Assembly (NCBI RefSeq): GCF_014805685.1
Contig: NC_060896.1
Coordinates: forward strand, 15,087,889-15,151,888
Direction of reading: 5' to 3'
Source of the DNA: Silurus meridionalis
Taxonomy: Eukaryota; Chordata; Actinopteri; Siluriformes; Siluridae
Length of the DNA: 64,000 nt
Of the stretch, positions 52,079 to 64,000 are shown piece by piece; within the stretch, counting starts at the first letter, position 1; every line of letters begins with the position of its first letter. The notes beneath the pieces were generated by a model. It searched no databases. It had not been told where the DNA came from and was given only the letters and a program-made list of their open reading frames with translations. A program made the position numbers and the translations under genes.

Positions 52079-52232
52079 ATCTTGCTTTGTGCACAGGGAC
52101 ATTGTCATGATGGAACAGGAAATCTTAATGCTACAGCATGCAGAGACATTTTAGACATTTGTGTAATCACAGTTTAGGGAACTTACACATATAGAAGTTA
52201 TGGTCAGGTGTCTAAATACTTTTGGCCAAATA
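52079..52232 (+). mobile_element. Tc1/mariner-derived non-autonomous fragment
   Basis: CTTAATGCTACAGCATGCAG, GACATTTTAGACATTTGTGT and GGTCAGGTGTCTAAATACTT, then TTTGGCCAAA. The last part is the terminal region of the same loose family as 8378-8715. The other end is missing. Confidence 0.65.
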
Positions 52233-52235
52233 ACG

Positions 52236-55200
52236 ATGATCATAAATTGTAATTGTTTGAAATGATTTGCCAGGTGCTTCATTTCAGCACATTGTTGTAG
52301 TGATTAAAACCAAAATGTACAACGCAAAGTGTACTATAGGCACATAGTACATGGTGCATTTTTACATGGAAACTGTTACTTGGTTTGGACACTGACTGCA
52401 CAAAGGAAAAGAACAAAATGACCTGCAATTTTACTATTAATAGTCTTAACCCCAAATCAAGTAAACAACCTTTTAGCATGTAATTAACTGAAAGGACTAT
52501 GGATTTTTTGTTTTGTTTTTTTTCGTGATCTTGGCATCCGAAAGTTTAATGGTCATTTATTTTAAAAGTCAAATCCAGATTTTAATTTGTAGCACTGCTT
52601 TTAAATTATTTATTTTTTTCATGTTCTTCACCCCTAAATCTTTTCAAGCTTATAATAGATCATTTACTCACTACATACAATACATGGTGTACATTGTGTT
52701 TATTTTCCCTTCCATGTACATCTTTTGTAAAGCTGGTGAAAGGTTATTGTACAAGTTCACAACCTTTCCTGGTTGGTGAGTCACAGGCTTTCCATGCTGC
52801 CTGGATTGCATAAACCTTTTATATAATACAGCATTGTGGAACACAGCCACCATGAAGAGGATTGAAATGTCTAAGGGGAAGAACATAACATCAAATATTT
52901 ATTCTAAGGCATAAGAAAGTTTTCCCATGAAAAGCCGAAGCACTGACCCACCGACAAGAGTGACGTAACTGGCAGGGAGATACAAAAATAATGTTTTTGT
53001 GGTCTGTTTAATACAGAGAATATTTTTGTTGTTCCCTGATGTAACCACTGTAGTTATTTTTTCCACTACATATCTCTTCCCACGTGGAGAAAGGGCGTAA
53101 TGTTAGAGATCTCTAGCATCTGATACACATGTCTGTGTCACCTCTGTAGTCAGTGGATTATTTATTTGAGTGCGTGCATGTGTGCGTGTGAGAGAAGACG
53201 TGAACTGCAATAATGTGATGCATTCTCTAATATCTTCATGCACTCCGTTCCCCTTAGGAGGAAGATCTCGATTCATCTGCACTGTTTATCATTTCTGAGT
53301 TAAGATCTTTGTAACATCAAAAGGTTGCCACGAAACTTAACACAACTCGCAGGCTGCATTTGGGGACAAAGTAGGGGCATGGGAGAGACATTTTTTTTCT
53401 CTACATCTTCATCTCTTCCTGTCTAACTTGCCTAATGAAAAGCCTGGCAAAAAAGGAGCCATGGACACATGCGGTCATTTCAGACATGTATGAAAAGAAT
53501 GCTTTTGTGTTCTCTTCTAGCATTCTACATGCTGCATCTATGCATACATTGGTGCATAGAAATGATGGGGAGGGAACAACACTTCTTCTTAAAGTTGCAT
53601 CTTTATTTAGGTCATCTTAATGAAATGCAAACTTCTGAAAGATTGCATGTCGATCCTCATTCTCTGTGTAGAAAAGCTTTAACAAACCGGAGAAATGAAC
53701 TTGAAATTTTCTTCCAAGGAGAATGTTGACATATTACTCTGACTTCAACATTTGGCACCGACATATAGATGTCACAGTTCCTTCTCAACACTGTGATACT
53801 TGATGCAAGTGTGAAATCTTGGTCTTGATATGAAAAGATTGCTGATATTTGTGCCATGGAAAGCCATTATTCTTCAGATTAACAGCTTAAGCCGTGTTTG
53901 TATTGTTGAGATTCAATTCCATGTGTAACACACGCACAGAATCAGATTAGCTCATCGGAAATTCAGATTTTATCCTTGGCCTAGGTGCAGATTTCATTTC
54001 AAATATAGATGAAATACAGAATGTTTCAAGGGTAGATATTCCAGGAATCTTCTAAAACATGATGTTAATTTACGTCTTACAGTATGAGCATGAAAATCCT
54101 CCTCGATCACATTATTACTTTTGAGAAGATGATGTGCACATGTGCATTAAACTGGTGCTAAACAGTTTTGTCAAATTGTGGAACTAAAGCAATTGCAGAT
54201 GTGCCACAATTAGCAGGAAGAAAAATTCCACATGGAGAGTATGTCCTCTTCTGCATGTAATGGATCTAACCATAAGCTGAGGGTCATCACTTTATCCTTG
54301 AGAAACTGAGAATCCATTCATCGGCTCGGCTCCGAAACCTGACTGACGCAAATGGATCACTGGGAATAGGAGCATCCCAGCAGTAATTATGTTACAACGC
54401 TTCTGCCGCACACGACCGGGAGGTGGGGGAGCAGTGATGGCACATCTCTTGTTCTACTGCAAGCTTTTTTTCTTATTAATTGTATGTCCTTTTCTTATTG
54501 CCATACATAAGACATATGCCTACACACACACACACAGACACACACCTAGGATTATGTTATACCAGGAGGTCAGACCCAGTTTTTACTGTGACATTTACAT
54601 GCTTTGTGGAGGAACATGATATAAAGAAGTTGCGTTTGAAAATTCAGTCCCAAGTGTGGTGTGTAATCTCTACTGAGAACCAGATCCAGACTGTAAATAT
54701 CCTGATTATGTCTATGGCACTTCGTAAAGCTCTTTAGAGACTGTGCTAATTTATCCTTCTGAAGTTTTCGCCTAAACAAAACAAAATGGCACGGTGTGCG
54801 GATACTAAACAGGGTCCATCGAGGGCCGCGGTGCCCACAATGCTGTGCAACCTAAGTTCTGCTTGAACTAATTGGGATTCTGCTCTATTAAGTCTGAGCT
54901 GGCTTATGTATTAGAACTCAGGTTGTGTTGTGCAAGAATAGAAGCAAAAAATATAAAGATGAAGTTTTCGCTATGGCCTTTGCTCAGCCCTTCAGGCATC
55001 AGAACTAGTCAAAAGCACCTTGGCCAGTACTCCTTTCCCAGCTCCTACCATTGTTCAAGTCTATAATTCATTGTAGAAATGTCTACTCCAGCATGACCTT
55101 GTTTCCTTTTATTTTATTGCCTTCAATTTTCAATTGCCTTGTAATTTTTGAAATACAGACTTTTTAGATTTGAAATGTATGCAAGTACAGGAAAGGATAT

Positions 55201-55371
55201 GAGGGCTTTCAGTGACCCTAATCCTAGTGTTGAATCACACTGAGTTGTCTCTAGTGTTGAATTTGGAAGTGTCATGCCTGGATTTCTGCTTACTAAGCAT
55301 GTGATCTATGTTACTCGTGTTCCTGACCACAAGCTTCAGACTTCTAATTAGTTGTCTTCACTTTGCATGAA
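52236..55371. other. Noncoding stretch, nothing firmly recognised
   Basis: Mixed single-copy-looking sequence. 54290-54440 and 54780-54900 are comparatively GC-rich with CpGs and may be conserved noncoding. A short CA run lies near 54522-54543. Confidence 0.4.
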
Positions 55372-55749
55372 TACACAATGCAGCCAAAAGTGCACACGCC
55401 CATCATACCCAACTTACAATGTTGGAAGTGGAGGTCATTGTAATTTATATCATTACTAATTACCTTCACTGGAATAAAGAGTCCCAAATCTGTTTCCAAA
55501 AGTGTAACCATGCAAGCAAAATGAAGTCACCTTTGGAATGAATTGGAACGCCCGACATCAATGCTTGACCTCACTAATGCCATTGTGGCTGAATGAACCC
55601 AAATCCCTGTATCCAACACCAATCATTTGTGGAAAGACTTCCCCCTTAAAGAGTGAAGGGTATTAATGCAGCAAACTAAATGTGGAAAGAGAGGTTCATT
55701 GGCACACATGGATGTGATGGATAGATGTCCACAAACTTTTGGCAGTGTA
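55372..55749 (+). mobile_element. Tc1/mariner-derived non-autonomous element with both ends
   Basis: The left end, TACACAATGCAGCCAAAAG, pairs with the reverse complement of the right end (TACACTGCCAAAAGTTTGTG). Both ends start at TA, the Tc1/mariner target. The interior holds decayed coding sequence (GAATGAATTGGAACGCC, TGACCTCACTAATGCC) and the GTGGAAAGACTTCCC block also found at 8378-8715. No transposase frame survives in about 380 bases. Confidence 0.75.
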
Positions 55750-56249
55750 GGCACTTGTAGTGTACTAAACAATCCATATTCAAAATGTATTTTGTTAAAG
55801 GTGCCTGTAATACTGTATGTACTCTATACTATATATCCTATATGATATAATTATATAATTTGCAAGAATAGTTCTCTATTTTTCTCATTTTTTTCTACAC
55901 GTTTAATGCCAGTGGTTTGCTCAGTGGTATGTGATCAGCTATCAGGCTGTTTTTCAGGCAGCTGTGGGACTTTCTCCATCTTGGGATTTGGAAGGTGGTG
56001 ATGGCATTTTGGAGGTGATAAGTGGCTTTTTGTCATGCTGTGTAGCTGGTTGAGGTCTTGTACTAGCAGGATAGGCATTTGCCTGAACTGGCATTGATCC
56101 GGTCAGCGATTACAGTGTGTTTAGTAGAGAACTGGAGTGAGCACTTACTGGCAGAGATTAGCCACTTGCGGCTTGCGTCCTCGGTGATAGTCAGCAGAGC
56201 TGGCTGTATAACCATCACAGGCACTACACATTATATTCACTATGTGCTT

Positions 56250-56251
<2 letters not shown>
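55750..56251. other. Noncoding stretch, nothing recognised
   Basis: AT-rich, then mixed sequence up to a CA repeat. No supportable gene. Confidence 0.45.

Positions 56252-56281
<30 letters not shown>
56252..56281. repeat. (CA)n microsatellite
   Basis: About 15 CA units. Confidence 0.95.
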
Positions 56282-56282
<1 letters not shown>

Positions 56283-57299
56283 GAGTACAAGAGTACCTAT
56301 AAACACTAGCACATGTGCATGCATACCTTTTTGCCTACCATTCAGGATACACAAATTCACCCTGTTGACAGGCCTGCCGTGAGAGATCCGAGTTCCTGAT
56401 AAAGAGATGATCAGTGTGATAGCCGTGGCAAAAAAACAAATCCAGCTTCCGCCTACCTCTGAATGCGAGCGTACTGCCACAATTTTTCACCATAGATCAG
56501 CACAGGTTTATGTTTACATTACATTTACCTAGTGTGGGAGGTTTGCTGCAAAATGCACAGGTGTAGCTGTTAGTGCTCTGCTGCAGGTTTTTGACAATAA
56601 AAGGCTCCAGCTCTCAGACACACCTCTGTATTAACGTCAGGGAAGGACACAAAATCTGCTGATGGAACTATTAGGTTTGCGGCAGATTTCGAAGATTTCC
56701 TCTATAATAGACACACACTCTATGTGTGAGGAAATGCTGTCAGGGCCTATTTCTGTCCATTTTGGAGAAATGAAACTGAGCTATTTTGGCCCATACCTCA
56801 TCCTTCCCCTTTCCCTCAGCAACACCCACCATGCATACATGAAATCACAATCTACTAAAAGAAGCGACGATATGTGGGCAGCATCAAATTTTTTAGCTCT
56901 TGATGGAATCTCCTGATTTCTAGCTGCTAAATAAATGTTTTTATTGTTGAATGTAGTTTTCAGAATGTCCCCTTTGACCATTATATACAACATACTGCTA
57001 ACATTTTCTCACAGATTTTTAAAGATGTGAAGTGCAAGAATTCACACCTCAGTGTAGAACTTCTGATATAATAGATGTCAGACTCAAATTGCATTCCTTG
57101 TTTAACCCGAATATAATAATTCAAATGTAGTCCAGAAAATCTGAAGAAAGAAAAAGATTTTCGTGTCACTCACTTATTACATTTCCAATTCTGTTCAATC
57201 TTTCTGACTTTGTTTGAAAATCCACAGGCTTTAACATTCTATTCAGCTACATTTGCAACAGAGAGTTGTGTGAACATGTGTGAACAGTCCTAAATGCGG

Positions 57300-57690
57300 A
57301 AGATAGACGCGGCGCTTTACATTGTTCCCCCTGAGTTCACACTCTCTGTTTGAAGCCTCCGTCTCACTCATTTCTGCACACAGCCATCGCTCCGTTCTGT
57401 AGATCTTATTAATTATGTCTCATTAGTTGCCTTGGAAACAGGTGAGGGAATGAGGAATGGCAGGAGGAGAGCGAGAGAGAGGGAGTTAATGAGGAGAGGA
57501 ACAAGATCGAGCGCGAGAGATTAGAATAGAGAAAAGTGGCTCCAGCAGGATCAGGTTAGTGTTAGATTAGCATCAGTAGAGCTACCTGTGGGAGCTGAGG
57601 CCTTGCTTCAGACCTGCTGCAGAAGAGGAGTCCTGCACTAAACTCAGAAACAGAGCTCCACAGCTTTGTCTGTCTGTCTCTGTGAAAAAA
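57300..57690 (+). promoter_or_regulatory. Candidate regulatory or untranslated exon region with X-box-like site
   Basis: GC-richer than its surroundings, with CpGs (GACGCGGCGC at about 57307), a purine-rich GAGCGAGAGAGAGGGAG tract and an imperfect X-box GTTGCCTTGGAAAC at 57426-57439 that resembles RFX-factor sites. CAGGTGAGGG follows at 57439, a possible splice donor. The composition looks like a promoter or 5' untranslated exon. The evidence is motif-level only. Confidence 0.28.
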
Positions 57691-59806
57691 GGAGTCAGAA
57701 AAGGGACGAAATTCAGATTCATTGTTCTCTTTCGATTATTTTAATGTTTTTTTACCATTCATCTTTACAGCTGCACTGATCAGTGACTTTAACACTTCCT
57801 TCCTGTATTTGGATTGCTCATTTGCAGCTCACAGTCATGTGAAGTTGGTGAGGTGGGGAAAATACATACATGATATGAACTGTCCAGCAAAATATCACAC
57901 TTCTGGTGTATCACATTTCTTTCTTTGCACTTAAAAACCATCAAAAAACTGCAAACCTAATAGATGTGAAAATAGGCTTGTCTACAGAAACCACTTTATA
58001 TTTTTATAACAGACTTGGTCAGAACATTTGTCTGTCTCAGGATCTTATTAGTTTTCCAGTGAAATATAAAAAAAACACATCAATTTTCCTCATATGCTTC
58101 TGTGATGTCAGCCTTTGTACAGTCCCATGCGACATTTAGTTTTTCATTTAAGAGTTCCTTCTGGTCGTATGCAGTCATATGGGGATCCCATCATCAGATT
58201 TCGACTTTACAACACTCAGACATGAATTCCTGTCTGCTGTATTGAGTTATCTCAGCAGTTGACTAACTCAAAAAGTACCTCTTTGGTCTCTTGCTGTTAT
58301 TGCATGTCTATTCTCAGTTATGTAAGCCAGGGCATGTTTTTGCTGCTTATCAGCCAAGGCCAACATAAGGGATGGTCTGCCTTTTTCTTTTTTTGTCAAA
58401 CAAGTGAAAGCATGGCAGAGAAAACCCAGCCCAGGTTGTAAACACAGCAGAACATGGCTCGAGAATCCACCAGAGATGGGCTTGTGTTGTTGTTTAGTCT
58501 CTGACTCTACAGGCAGGAAGATAACAAGCGGAAGGATCAGAGCGGATGCTTGTCCCACAGGCGTGCTGCCTTTTTGCTTTTTGTCTTTCTCTTTTCTCTT
58601 ACGGACTTATGTACGACCGCCTGTTAGTGGTCATCTTTAGTGGTCTGAAAAACAGGAAGTGGAAAAGCAGGATGTAGGAGAGTGTTTTGCTCTCCCTATG
58701 GCTTGTGATGTGGAACTCCACAGGAAGTGCCAGTGTCATGGTTGTGCACACAATTCTGGCTGCACACTACAAGTAGCCGAAATTAGGGAATGGAAGGACA
58801 ATTTTCTGTCATTATTTCTATTCACATTCACTTTAAAAAGTTTGCTTGTTTTTCTCCATTTTAATGTGTTTTATCTGATGGTATAATGTAGAAGCACTGC
58901 CATTTTCAGGCCTGGAGGGGAACGACTTCATCAGGGTTACTGTGTTTGTGCTTCAGTAAGATTTTTTTTTTTTTAAGTCTTACTGATAATTGACTGCTCT
59001 AATACAGTAAACATTCAACAAGCCGCAGATACTCCTCAAAGCTATGCTAGCTATATATGCTATGAGAGAGTTGGCAGCGTTCCTACTGTCCCTATAATGA
59101 CCAAAGTTGTTCTACTTCTGATAAGATACCATACACCCTAAGTCCCTCACCCACCTGGCCTTAAAGTGCCAATAGGCTTCTGTGCTCGCAACAGTGTTGG
59201 GACTCTCCAGATCAGGTATTGGGGGATTGTGTTTGCAAGAGATTAATGTTTGCAAGGGAAAACAGTCTGAGAAGATTTCTGCCATTTTAGGTGTCATTAG
59301 TAGTAGTAGAATTAGTAGGAAAGAATCATCAACATCATATTTTCTCAGGTATCTTATTTTTGTGGCTGAAGTTCAGTCACAAATATGAAAATATCATGAC
59401 AGAAATGTTGAAACATATTTTTGTATTATTATTGTTATAATAATAATTATTATGCTATTAATAACTTTGTATAACTCGTTTCAATTACTGTTTTCTTCCA
59501 TATGCTGCCTATTTACAAAGTCCTGAAAGGGCTTTAATGCAGTAAAGGGGATTAGGGCAGCCCTGGGAAAAATAACAGGTTCATGCGGCAATGAGGTGGC
59601 AGGGTCTTATATAAAGGTTTTGGCAGTTTAAAGACTGTATGGTCTGTGTGTGTGTGTACAAAAATATGGTGCGTGTTTGTGTGTGGTAATTATAGTGGTA
59701 GCAGAGTGTTTTATTGAGTGTGAAAGGCTTGACCCTTGAATCAGCCTCCCACTCCCCCATGTCCTAGAGGGAAAAGAAGAAGGAGAGAGGTATGGAGAGA
59801 AAGTGA

Positions 59807-59807
<1 letters not shown>
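57691..59807. other. Noncoding stretch, nothing recognised
   Basis: Mixed sequence with a T-run near 58961-58974 and short frames that overlap on opposite strands. No repeat family recognised. Confidence 0.45.

Positions 59808-59871
<64 letters not shown>
59808..59871. repeat. (CA)n microsatellite
   Basis: About 32 uninterrupted CA units. Confidence 0.97.
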
Positions 59872-59872
<1 letters not shown>

Positions 59873-60181
59873 AGCACCCATTCACTAGCACAAGACCCAA
59901 GTCTCATTTTTCAAACACACTTAGATGTGTTCACTTTCTTGCACACAAACACAGATGTGTCAGAGGAAAATGGTTCAGGCTGACAGGAAGGATCTCAAAT
60001 AATCACTCTTTACTGTGGTGACTTGAAAAGCATCTCCGCATGCACAAATCCTCCAGCCGTGAGGTGGTCTGGCTACAACAGCATTATACCAGATTGCATT
60101 CCACTCCTGAAAGAACAAAAAGTTTGAGGCAATCCGGGGTACAGACTCAGCAAAAAGGACATTTTAGAGGCATGAAAAAAG

Positions 60182-60217
60182 AAGATTTTTTTGTTTCTAA
60201 TCTTTAATTGAAATAGA

Positions 60218-60296
<79 letters not shown>

Positions 60297-60327
60297 CAAT
60301 TAAAGATTAGAAAACAAAAAAAAGATT
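60182..60327. repeat. Near-perfect inverted repeat around a long (TA)n tract
   Basis: The left arm, 60182-60210, reads AAGATTTTTTTGTTTCTAAT then CTTTAATTG. The right arm, 60297-60327, reads CAATTAAAGATTAG then AAAACAAAAAAAAGATT, which is its reverse complement apart from about two length differences in homopolymer runs. Between them are about 36 TA units (60222-60295) after a short GT run. Because TA is self-complementary, nearly the whole 146 bases can fold into one hairpin. Confidence 0.95.
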
Positions 60328-61678
60328 TATTTGTCTTACTTTATTCTTTCTCGCAGGATCTGTCTTAACATGCATGTTTTCACTCGTAGAACTGTTTTTT
60401 GTCCCTCACGTAATTCTTTAAAAACTTTAGAAACTGATGTGTGTAAAAGGAGATTAACAGTTTCTGGAGTACTCAAACCAGCCCAACTGGTAACAACAAA
60501 TGCCATAGTTATAGTCAAATTGATCAGATTCTTCACTCTTCTGATATTTGTTGAGAATATTACCTGAAGCTCTTGATCTTTATTTGAATAATTGTCTGGA
60601 TTGTGGTGCTGGCAAATGATTGGGTGATTAGAAAGTAGCATAAAGTGCTCCTGTTAAAAGTGGACGGTGAGTGAATCACTTATCCTAACACAATTCAATC
60701 AGTCATTTAGTTCACTATTTATTCCACATCAAAATAATTTATTTCAGGTTATGAAATACTTCAAAACAATGAATAATCTTATATTAATTTGTATGAAACA
60801 CATTTGCATGCAGATCGAAAGAGTGATTGAAAAGGGTTACAGTTCAGTTCTAAAGCTGTTTTACTGATGAATTCATGATTTAACACACCAGTGATGGCTT
60901 TCATTTCTGCAGGGTTTATTTTACAAGAAATTACACCTAACTACCCACCTACATAATTCACTCAGCAGAGAATATGGAAACATTTTAATTACATGAATTA
61001 GAGGGAGTAGTTTTAAGAAGGCAGGGCATTTCTTGTCATGTCTCACAGACATTCAGTTACATATTTGATTGTGTCTAGGTCAGTGCATGCGGACATGAGC
61101 ATATTCCATACACTATGTGCAAGCATTGATTTTTACCTTAAAAACAAAGCCAGTGTTTGTTTTAGAAACATGTTCCAAGCATATAGATCTGCTCCTCTAC
61201 AAACAACTGATAAACACCTTACATAGAAGCTGGGCTGGGTGCAGTAAACTCTAGCCTCCTGTGCATGTGAACGCTCCAGTGTGTTTGTCCAATTTGCCCA
61301 GTAGCACAATTAACCAATCTGAAAGAAATCTCACTTAAAAGAATGACAAGCCAGTCATTAATGTCTAAAACATACTGTGGAAAATAATGAAGCATTTGAC
61401 AATAAGTGAATCCTTCTGGTGATTTAGATTTTTTATTTATTTTACTTTTAATCCTCTTCTGATAATGGCTCTGCTGATGAAATGTCCTGTTTTTAGGCAG
61501 AAAGTCGTCTAACGTTTCAGCTGTGGGCTGTGCTCTTTTCTTCTCCCACGTCACGACGCGTCTGTGTAGCATCTTAATCTTTGCCTGGCGAAGTGTTTAA
61601 ATGAGAGGTGACTTTGAGTTAAGCTAGCATTAGAGTTATATAATTCTAACTTTTGAGTTTCTGTGCATCATTGTGCTG
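60328..61678. other. Noncoding stretch, nothing recognised
   Basis: AT-rich sequence with short overlapping frames on both strands. The 117-codon minus frame at 61219-61572 is not recognisable. Confidence 0.45.
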
Positions 61679-61705
61679 TTTTTTTTTTTTTTTTTTTTTT
61701 TTTTT
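61679..61705. repeat. Poly-T tract
   Basis: About 26 consecutive T bases. No LINE or SINE sequence is recognisable beside it. Confidence 0.9.
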
Positions 61706-62250
61706 GAATCAGTTTAGTTTTCCATATTTCTGAATCTGGAAAGAAAAAAAAGAAAAAACGTCAGCAGCCAGATCATATCCATAGTATGTGTGCATGATGT
61801 GCAGGTTCAAGATTGGAAAATAAAACAGCACACGCTACAGCGAGGTGCATCACACCACTCACAAATATATAAGACGGTTGGTGTGGCATTTGTGGCAACA
61901 GACCATTTAAACAAACATTCTTTTGTGAAATGTAATTAAGAGAAGAGATTTGTTTTTGTTTTATTAACAGTTTCCTGAACTTGTATAATCACCAGGCTAC
62001 AGTAAAAGAAAAACTGATAGCCCTGATATGCAACGAGCTGCTCCCAATGTTGGAGTAAATCTATAAATAATTATTTCAGTTTTTAAATTGCAGCTTTCTA
62101 ATTACATGTGACAAATTACAGTATGTGTGGACAGTACTGATGTAATTTACATGCATTTTATTTGCAGCTGATTATTTTGATAAATACTAAAGAGAAGACA
62201 TGGCACAGGTGTTGAGAATCTTGTGAAGTAGAAAGAGGGTGTTTGCATTT

Positions 62251-62254
<4 letters not shown>

Positions 62255-62282
<28 letters not shown>
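62255..62282. repeat. (GT)n microsatellite
   Basis: About 14 GT units, preceded by GTGCGTGTGC. Confidence 0.95.
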
Positions 62283-64000
62283 ATGAGCCTTGAAACTGAC
62301 CACAGAACAGAAAACAGTCATCTGATACTTCCTAAACAGAGAACAGGAAGGCAGGAGGTTTCTGGATCAGCATTTACCGTTTGTAGCATCTTGTATTAAA
62401 AGCAGAGTTTAATAGAAAGCATTACTCTCGCTTATACTGCACTAGATTTACATTACACGTTATTTACTATTCATGTTTTTTTACAATATAGCAGTTTGCT
62501 TAATGATTATTATAGCAAACAATAGCTATTATTTGAATCCATCTTGCAGAAGAGATCACAAACCTTATATAAGCTCTTGCCTTGCTGTCGTGTTCTGCAT
62601 GTGTGACAGGTATGCTGCACTGCTAGACACATAAATAACATAACACAGACTCCACAGGTCCCTGCTTTCCACTTGACAAGGTGTTGATTGTCTCAACAGC
62701 ATGTTGTGTGTGTCTCACATGCATTGTCTTTAGGCAAATGTACTAAATGATGAGCAGAAAAGAAATGACATTTTCACTGCACTTTCATACATCTTACAGA
62801 GAGAGTAGTGGCCTTCTGGCTGCTGATAGGGCAGTGTACTGCTGGCACAGCGAGGGGGAACTGGTGAGGGCAGAGCACATTCATCAGGCTGTGTACATTA
62901 TTGTATTTGCACACTTCATCATTAGTGCCAGTGTTTGGTTTTTGTTAATCCTCCCTGTGCTCAATGTAATATTTGATAATAGATTAGAGTTTTCAGTGCA
63001 GGCCATTGCTCACAACTAGACACTGTTTTATAGTTTGTGCAAGCAGATGCCCTTGACTTGAATGTGTTAGGATGAGTGGGTGTATGAAGCATTGAGTGAA
63101 TCGCTCTGAAATGAAAAGAGAAATAGAAGGAGCTATGAGGCACTGGCGAACAGTCCATTTTCAGAGGTAGAAGCCATAAGACAGCCTGAGTGAACGCAGA
63201 GCGCGGGGCCAAACAGCTGCCATCTCGCTACTTTTTCATGCTTTACACAGACACAAAAAGAAGAACATGACATCTTTGCTTGCAGATCGAACGCTAAAAT
63301 GTTTCTCTCTATTCATCATCAACCACAGGACTGAAGCGTGTCAGCTACCATTAACCTGACAAAATGTCATGACACGATGCACTGTGCTCACAGAGTTGCA
63401 GATGGTCATGACAGCGCTCAAGTACAGGTTGGAGCCATAAGCTGTGGTTCTGCATCTGAGCAAGCAGAAAACTCTGTGATGACTGGAGATGGTTTACCAT
63501 ATATGAATAATATATTTTTGGATATTTTAGCTACTTGTTTTTCATTTAAGCAAGTGTTTGATTTAAAGAGGTTGGTGTACATACCAAAAACTACACAGTG
63601 TAAAAACAACAACCTCAAAGGCACAAAGCTCTTGATACCACATATCAAATGGAGAGAAATGTAACTTTATGCATCTTAACAGAAATTATACAGCTATTCC
63701 TCCATTACATTAGGTAGTTAAATGATTGCACTCCACATTTTGTGGTTTTAAAGTGCACTAAACATGACTGCATGGCGGTTAATCAGCCATGCAGCAGCCA
63801 GTCAGATTTAAAGGAATATGTAAGAAATGTTCAGTCTAGAGCTGTCAATTCACCTGGCTCAATAAAATGCCATAACACTTTTTACTGCTCATCTTAAGTA
63901 TATGCACATCTTTCTCCGAAATACCTAGCAATGATCTCACTCTATTCCCAAACATAAATGGCCCGATAAGACATTGAAGGTACCGAGTTTATATTATTCA
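62283..64000. other. Noncoding stretch to window end
   Basis: Mixed single-copy-looking sequence. Frames at 62747-63019 and 63338-63664 have no recognisable similarity or splice context. Confidence 0.45.

Overview
The window reads as nuclear DNA from a ray-finned fish, probably an ostariophysan such as a catfish. This is inferred from the repeats: two degenerate Tc1/mariner elements, a roughly 3 kb RTE-like LINE plus a deleted sister fragment, a hAT element with its 8-bp target duplication, a LINE 3' end with a GAATT tail, Tc1-derived non-autonomous fragments, and many long CA, CT, TA and ATCT microsatellites. The DNA is AT-rich. I found no intact protein-coding gene. The only recognisable proteins are broken transposon proteins. 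It looks like an intergenic or large-intron region, possibly holding the 5' end of a gene whose coding exons lie outside.

Layout. 1-3.5 kb: AT-rich single-copy DNA with one GC-richer block. 3.5-8.7 kb: transposon-rich (Tc1 element, LINE fragment, LINE 3' tail, non-autonomous fragment). 8.7-17.1 kb: mostly unannotatable single-copy DNA. 17.2-20.1 kb: near full-length dead RTE-like LINE. 23.5-25.2 kb: ATCT microsatellite in inverted flanks, then a second dead Tc1 element on the minus strand. 28.6-30.7 kb: hAT element followed by a recent tandem duplication of about 268 bp. 33-37 kb: microsatellites. 38.3-39.05 kb: the best regulatory candidate, GC/CpG-richer, with two perfect CRE palindromes, CCAAT boxes, GC boxes and splice-donor-like ends. 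40.0-40.9 kb: a minisatellite of interleaved 26- and 40-bp units. 43.4-44.0 kb: a large CT/TA/GT/GA simple-repeat cluster ending at another donor-like site. 44-64 kb: mainly single-copy noncoding DNA with short transposon fragments, microsatellites and, at 60.2 kb, an inverted repeat around a long TA tract.

The genes do not form a pathway. The history readable here is layers of transposon insertion and decay, plus slippage and tandem duplication. No undescribed biological system is evident. The most unusual items are the minisatellite, the TA-cored palindrome, the paired-CRE promoter candidate and the inverted flanks around the ATCT array.
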